A stretch of 64,000 nucleotides of DNA, from assembly GCA_910589115.1 (NCBI GenBank), contig CAJUSB010000001.1:20548-84547 (forward strand), given 5' to 3'. The DNA is from an uncultured Clostridia bacterium. Its GTDB lineage: Bacteria > Bacillota > Clostridia > Oscillospirales > Butyricicoccaceae. The notes below the pieces were generated by a model, which was not told where the DNA came from, made no database searches, and worked only from the letters and a program-made list of their open reading frames with translations. Of this stretch, positions 60,392 through 64,000 are shown piece after piece. Both the position numbers and the translations under genes were made by a program. Numbering within the stretch: the stretch's first letter is position 1; every line of letters starts with the position of its first letter.

Positions 60392-60420
60392 TTGCCATCC
60401 CTGATAAAATATGCTATAGT
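60392..60420 (+). promoter_or_regulatory. Promoter of trkH
   Basis: TTGCCA, 17 bases, TATAGT, giving a leader of about 180 bases. Confidence 0.65.
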
Positions 60421-60605
60421 AAACCCACATATAGATGATAAGCCGATAGCTGCGGAGTGCCTGGCTGAGGGTGCTGCGGCCGGCGGTGATGTAAAAAACA
60501 CCAAAAAATAAAAAGGTAGGCCTGAGCACGGTGAAAATGCTCAGGCTTCCGCACGTTAATATATGGCCCGGCAGCGGGCAGGACATATGGAAGAGAAGAG
60601 GGGAA
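60421..60605 (+). ncRNA. Structured leader of the trkH operon, unassigned
   Basis: GCCTGAGCA (60520-60528) and TGCTCAGGC (60538-60546) form a perfect 9-bp hairpin without U-tail; the upstream part has several GC-rich complementary segments (around 60440-60490). Potassium uptake genes are often under c-di-AMP riboswitches, but I could not match the conserved core of that class here. Confidence 0.4.
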
Positions 60606-60609
60606 CGGT

Positions 60610-61968
60610 GTGCATAATTGGTTTTACCGGCGGACGGGTGGATTCCGTCCGTCTCTGATGATGGTAATCGGTTTTTTAGCGGTTATTTTTGCAGGGGCGC
60701 TGCTGCTTATGACGCCGCTGGCTTCCCGCTCGGGTACATGGACGGATTTTATGACGGCGCTGTTTACAGCTACCAGTGCGACTTGTGTGACTGGTCTTGT
60801 GCTGGTCGATACGGCACAGCATTGGAACAATTTCGGGCAGTTGATAATTCTTCTGTTGATTCAGGTCGGCGGGCTTGGCTTTATGACGATTGCAACGCTG
60901 TTTTCGTTGGTGACGCGGCGCACAATTACCCTGCGGGAACGGATGGTGCTGTCAGCTGGGCTGAATCTGACTGATTCGGCAGGGATCGTCCGGCTGACCA
61001 GGCGGGTACTGCTGGGAACGCTTGCCTTTGAGGGGATTGGTGCGGCTATTTTGGCCTGTCGGTTTGCATTGGATTATGGTCTGGTAAAAGGTTTGAAATT
61101 TGGGATATTCCACTCGGTTTCTGCTTTTTGCAATGCTGGCTTTGACCTTTTAGGGGAAGAAAAGGCGTTTACTTCCATGAGTGCATATGTGGATGATCCG
61201 GTGATCTGTCTGACGCTGATCGCGCTGATTGTTATTGGCGGGCTTGGTTTTTTTGTATGGAGCGATTTATATGAAAAGCGTGCGTTTCGCCGGTTCAGGC
61301 TGCATACCAAGCTGACGCTTGTCACAACGGGGGCATTGCTGCTTTCGGGATGGCTGCTGACGCTGTGGTTTGAATGGACAAACCCGGATACACTGGGCGC
61401 ATTGGGCACGCCAGGGAAGCTGCTGGCGGCAGCGTTTCAATCGGCAACCCTGCGCACGGCGGGTTTCAGTGCACTCGATCAGGGGGCGCTGACTGGTTCC
61501 AGCCAGGGTTTGGCTGTCGTGTTTATGCTGATTGGCGGCTCGCCCGGTTCGACCGCAGGCGGGATGAAAACGGTCACAATCGCGGTTCTGTTGATGACGG
61601 CTTGGACAGCCATTTGCGGACGGACTGAGGTTGTGGCATTTGGGCGGCGGATTTCGCCGCGTGCAATTATGAACGCGGTTACTATGCTGGTTGTTGGTAC
61701 AGTGTTTGCTTTTGGCGGCTCTATCCTGATGTCGCATATTGAAGGGCTTCCGTTCCTGTCCTGTTTATATGAAGTGGCGTCGGCATTTGGGACGGCAGGG
61801 CTGTCCACTGGGATTACGCCGGGGCTGTCAACTTTTTCACAGTGTCTGTTGATTGTACTGATGTATTTTGGACGTGTAGGCGTGCTGACGCTAGGGGTAG
61901 GCATACTGATGCGCAGGCAGTCGCCGCCGAAGATCACATATCCGGAAGGTCAGGTCATGGTGGGCTGA
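60610..61968 (+). CDS. TrkH/KtrB-family potassium uptake protein
   Basis: Start is GTG 60610 behind GAGGGGAACG. The 452-residue membrane channel has four pore repeats with selectivity-filter Gly residues (TATSATCVTGL, AFCNAGFDL, SATLRTAGFS, AFGTAGLSTG) and a GGSPGSTAGGMKT segment typical of KtrB/TrkH. It moves K+ (perhaps with Na+) and needs the cytoplasmic TrkA/KtrA subunit encoded 38 bases downstream. Confidence 0.95.
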   Translation: MHNWFYRRTGGFRPSLMMVIGFLAVIFAGALLLMTPLASRSGTWTDFMTALFTATSATCVTGLVLVDTAQHWNNFGQLIILLLIQVGGLGFMTIATLFSLVTRRTITLRERMVLSAGLNLTDSAGIVRLTRRVLLGTLAFEGIGAAILACRFALDYGLVKGLKFGIFHSVSAFCNAGFDLLGEEKAFTSMSAYVDDPVICLTLIALIVIGGLGFFVWSDLYEKRAFRRFRLHTKLTLVTTGALLLSGWLLTLWFEWTNPDTLGALGTPGKLLAAAFQSATLRTAGFSALDQGALTGSSQGLAVVFMLIGGSPGSTAGGMKTVTIAVLLMTAWTAICGRTEVVAFGRRISPRAIMNAVTMLVVGTVFAFGGSILMSHIEGLPFLSCLYEVASAFGTAGLSTGITPGLSTFSQCLLIVLMYFGRVGVLTLGVGILMRRQSPPKITYPEGQVMVG

Positions 61969-62006
61969 ACCGGAAAGCATATGGTTAATCGGAAAGGAGT
62001 ATGGGG

Positions 62007-62663
62007 ATGAAATCATTCCTGATAGTTGGGCTGGGGCGGTTTGGCTGCTCGGTTGCACGGAAGCTGTGCGAGCTGGGAAATGAAGTGCTTGTAATTGATC
62101 GTGATGCGGATGCCGTGCAGCACATTGCGGAGGATGTCACACATGCAATCGTTGGTGACGCGACGGATGAAGCGGTACTGCGGGGTGCCGGGGCACGTAA
62201 TTTTGACTGTGCCGTGGTTGCGGTTGCATCGGATATTGAAGATAGCGTTTTGACGACTGCGCTGCTGAAGGAGGCCGGTGTGCCTCATGTCATTGCAAAG
62301 GCGCGCAGCAGCCTGCACCGGCTGGTGCTTCAGCGGGTCGGTGCAGATGAGATTGTATTCCCGGAGGAAGAAATGGGGGTACGGCTTGCCCGGACGATGA
62401 GTATGCGTTCATTCTTGGATTATGTAAGTGTGACGGATGATTTTTCCATTGCAGAGCTGCCGGTGCCCTCGAAGTGGGTGGGGAAGACTCTGATCCAGTT
62501 GAATGTCCGTGCAAAATATGGCGTAACGATTCTCGCGACAAGGCCGAAGGACAGCGAAAAGCTGACACTCAGTCCCGACCCTTCCGCACCGCTGCACGAG
62601 GGGCTGGTTTTGGTGGTAATTGGCACGAACGAAGATCTTGAAAAGGTTGGGAAACGGGCATGA
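62007..62663 (+). CDS. TrkA/KtrA-family potassium channel regulatory subunit
   Basis: ATG 62007 is preferred to 62001 because AAAGGAG lies seven bases upstream. The 218-residue protein has an N-terminal Rossmann RCK domain (FLIVGLGRFGCSVARKL, VLVIDRDADAV, AIVGDATDEAVL) and a TrkA_C domain from about 135 (FSIAELPVPSKWVGKTL), where c-di-AMP binds in KtrA homologues. It gates the adjacent channel by binding ATP/ADP or NAD(H). Overlaps the next gene by ATGA. Confidence 0.95.
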   Translation: MKSFLIVGLGRFGCSVARKLCELGNEVLVIDRDADAVQHIAEDVTHAIVGDATDEAVLRGAGARNFDCAVVAVASDIEDSVLTTALLKEAGVPHVIAKARSSLHRLVLQRVGADEIVFPEEEMGVRLARTMSMRSFLDYVSVTDDFSIAELPVPSKWVGKTLIQLNVRAKYGVTILATRPKDSEKLTLSPDPSAPLHEGLVLVVIGTNEDLEKVGKRA

Positions 62664-63451
62664 TACCGATTGAAAGCCGGCAAAATCATACCATCCGCCA
62701 TCTTGCGCGGCTGGCCCGGGATAAAAAATACCGGCGGGCGGCGGGGGAGCTCGTGTGCGAAGGGGATAAGATGCTGGCAGAAGCCCTTTCCTCCGGTGTG
62801 CGGGTCAAGACGGTGCTGCTGCGAAGTTCCGGCAGCCTGGACAGCCGCACGCTCAGCCTGTGCCGCCGTGCAGAGGAGCAGGGTGCGGCGCTTTTTTCGG
62901 CGGAACCGCCTGTTTTTGCGTTGGCAAGCGATGTAGAGACGCCACAGGGGACGATTTTCAGCTGTGAAAGCCCGGTGTTGTCCAAGGCGCTTCCGTCTGT
63001 GCGTTCGGCTATGCTGCTGGACGGCGTGCAGGACCCTGGCAATATTGGCACGATTATCCGCACGGCCGAGGCATTCGGGCTGGATGCGCTCATTCTCTGT
63101 GAGGGCTGTGCCGATCCGACGGCCCCCAAGGTGCTGCGTGCGACGATGGGGGCCGTCTTTCGCCAGCCGCTGTATCATATGCCGCTGATATCTGCTGTAC
63201 AGCAGCTGCGGGAGCAGGGGTTGCCGGTTTATGCGGCGGCTCTGGGCGCAGACAGTGTACCAGTGACCGGGCTTTCGTTGGAACGGTGTGCTGTTGGGGT
63301 TGGCAGTGAAGGGCATGGCATTTCCCGAACATTGTCAGAACTTTGTGACAAAAGGATTATTATCCCAATGACAGGGCGTGCGGAATCCTTAAACGCTGGG
63401 GTTGCTGCATCCCTGCTGATTTGGGAGATGCGGAAAGCGGCGGCCTTGTGA
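62660..63451 (+). CDS. TrmH/SpoU-family RNA methyltransferase
   Basis: The 263-residue protein has an N-terminal SpoU substrate-binding domain (IRHLARLARDKKYRRAAGELVCEGDKML) and the C-terminal SPOUT knot: LLDGVQDPGNIGTIIRTAEAFG, ATMGAVFRQP, VGSEGHGIS and IPMTGRAESLNAGVAASLL. It should 2'-O-methylate a nucleotide in 23S rRNA or tRNA. Of the known enzymes it most resembles YsgA/RlmB-type proteins; the exact target is not decidable. Translationally coupled to the TrkA gene. Confidence 0.92.
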   Translation: MIPIESRQNHTIRHLARLARDKKYRRAAGELVCEGDKMLAEALSSGVRVKTVLLRSSGSLDSRTLSLCRRAEEQGAALFSAEPPVFALASDVETPQGTIFSCESPVLSKALPSVRSAMLLDGVQDPGNIGTIIRTAEAFGLDALILCEGCADPTAPKVLRATMGAVFRQPLYHMPLISAVQQLREQGLPVYAAALGADSVPVTGLSLERCAVGVGSEGHGISRTLSELCDKRIIIPMTGRAESLNAGVAASLLIWEMRKAAAL

Positions 63452-63476
63452 AATGGGCTGCGCCTGAAACTGACGT

Positions 63477-63532
63477 CAGCCGCTTCGGAAATATACGCTC
63501 CGGTTTTGCCGCGTCTGTTTCCGAAACGGCTG
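63477..63532 (+). other. Inverted repeat upstream of dprA
   Basis: CAGCCGCTTCGGAAA and TTTCCGAAACGGCTG pair over 15 positions with one mismatch, enclosing 26 bases. It ends just before AAAGGAG, the dprA ribosome-binding site, so it could be a terminator relic or affect translation. Confidence 0.5.
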
Positions 63533-63550
63533 TGAAAGGAGAATGACAAC

Positions 63551-64000
63551 ATGGCCGCACGCGTATACTGGTTATGGCTGTCCACCCGGCCCGGGATCGG
63601 CGCTCGGGCTGCTGGTAACCTGCTGGATTATTTCGGCAGTCCAGAGGCAGTCTATGCGGCAAGCCGCGGTGCACTGCTGATGTGTGACGGGCTGACACCC
63701 GCACAGATCAATGGATTATGTGATAAGAATTTGAACGGTGCCGACCGGTTGCTTGAAGATTGTACAAAAAAGAACATTCATATCCTGACACTGGCTGACA
63801 GCAATTATCCTGACCGTTTGCGCCATATTTATGATCCGCCGATTGTACTCTATTGGTATGGCAGGACGCCTGCCTGGGATATTCGTCCGATGATTTCCAT
63901 TGTTGGCAGCCGCAGGGGCGGGGCATACGGTAAGATGATGGCCAGGCAATTTGCATCCAGCCTGACAGAAAGTGGTTTCCTGATTGTTTCTGGCATGGCA
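63551..64000 (+). CDS. dprA: DNA processing protein DprA (5' part)
   Basis: The ORF opens at 63551 behind AAAGGAG and runs off the window; 150 residues are visible. The N-terminal SAM/HhH-like region (MAARVYWLWLSTRPGIGARAA) is followed by ILTLADSNYPDRLRHIYDPP and the start of the Rossmann domain, PMISIVGSRRGGAYG, with SESGFLIVSGMA-like GFLIVSGMA at the edge. DprA loads RecA on incoming single-stranded DNA during transformation and is widespread even where competence is unproven. Confidence 0.95.
   Translation, partial: MAARVYWLWLSTRPGIGARAAGNLLDYFGSPEAVYAASRGALLMCDGLTPAQINGLCDKNLNGADRLLEDCTKKNIHILTLADSNYPDRLRHIYDPPIVLYWYGRTPAWDIRPMISIVGSRRGGAYGKMMARQFASSLTESGFLIVSGMA

Noticed and set aside
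60421..60609. c-di-AMP (ydaO-type) riboswitch before trkH
   Set aside because: I could not find the conserved core; reported only as an unassigned structured leader.

Overview
The window reads as chromosome of a low-to-moderate GC, spore-forming Gram-positive anaerobe of the class Clostridia, most likely an Oscillospirales/Ruminococcaceae-type gut bacterium. The supporting evidence is PolC-type replicase, SpoIVB sporulation peptidase, CIRCE-controlled hrcA-grpE-dnaK-dnaJ, a yycI-murA-walJ-rlmH string, MEP-pathway isoprenoid genes, S-layer-homology domains, a hydroxysteroid-dehydrogenase-like SDR and a dispersed family of GC-rich hairpin repeats. The taxonomic placement is inference. I saw no rRNA, tRNA or CRISPR array.

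Layout. 1-2.9 kb: accessory module on the minus strand: a candidate polymorphic toxin with a C-terminal zinc-metallopeptidase domain, split by a one-base frameshift at a G5 tract, followed by two tandem paralogous small genes that may encode immunity proteins. 3-5.8 kb: spoIVB, a SLOG-fold protein and a 7-alpha-HSDH-like dehydrogenase. 5.8-7.7 kb: an Lsa-type ABC-F ribosome-protection gene behind a leader peptide and attenuator. 8-13 kb: cytidylate-kinase-like gene and yycI-murA-walJ-rlmH. 13-18 kb: GntR-regulated ABC exporter, small XRE regulator with twin palindromic operators, SLH-anchored M13 peptidase. 18-27 kb (minus strand): secDF, purB, aspartate aminotransferase, membrane HTH regulator plus SdpI-like protein, flavin oxidoreductase. 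27-31 kb: yjbQ, a membrane protein, tcdA, an isochorismatase-fold hydrolase, an S41 lipoprotein. 31-33.7 kb: apbE, NusG-II and Gx-transporter genes, a set also seen in flavin-based extracellular electron transfer loci, then a low-complexity lipoprotein.

34-47 kb: rplS, then pyrH-frr-uppS-cdsA-dxr-rseP-(GNAT)-ispG-polC, linking nucleotide supply, ribosome recycling, undecaprenyl carrier synthesis, phospholipid synthesis, isoprenoid precursor synthesis and replication. The RseP homologue lacks the usual PDZ region. 47.5-54 kb: a histidine operon opened by a fused hisZ-hisG and lacking hisC and a histidinol-phosphatase. 54-59 kb: heat-shock operon. 59-64 kb: HAD phosphatase, TrkH/TrkA potassium uptake, a SpoU-type rRNA methyltransferase and the start of dprA.

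Twelve copies of a structured intergenic repeat punctuate the window, roughly one per 5 kb, in both orientations. Several of its stems show paired substitutions between copies, so the fold seems to be conserved. The most interesting items are this repeat family, the frameshifted toxin with duplicated downstream genes, the attenuated ABC-F gene, the HSDH-like enzyme, the hisZG fusion and the PDZ-less RseP.
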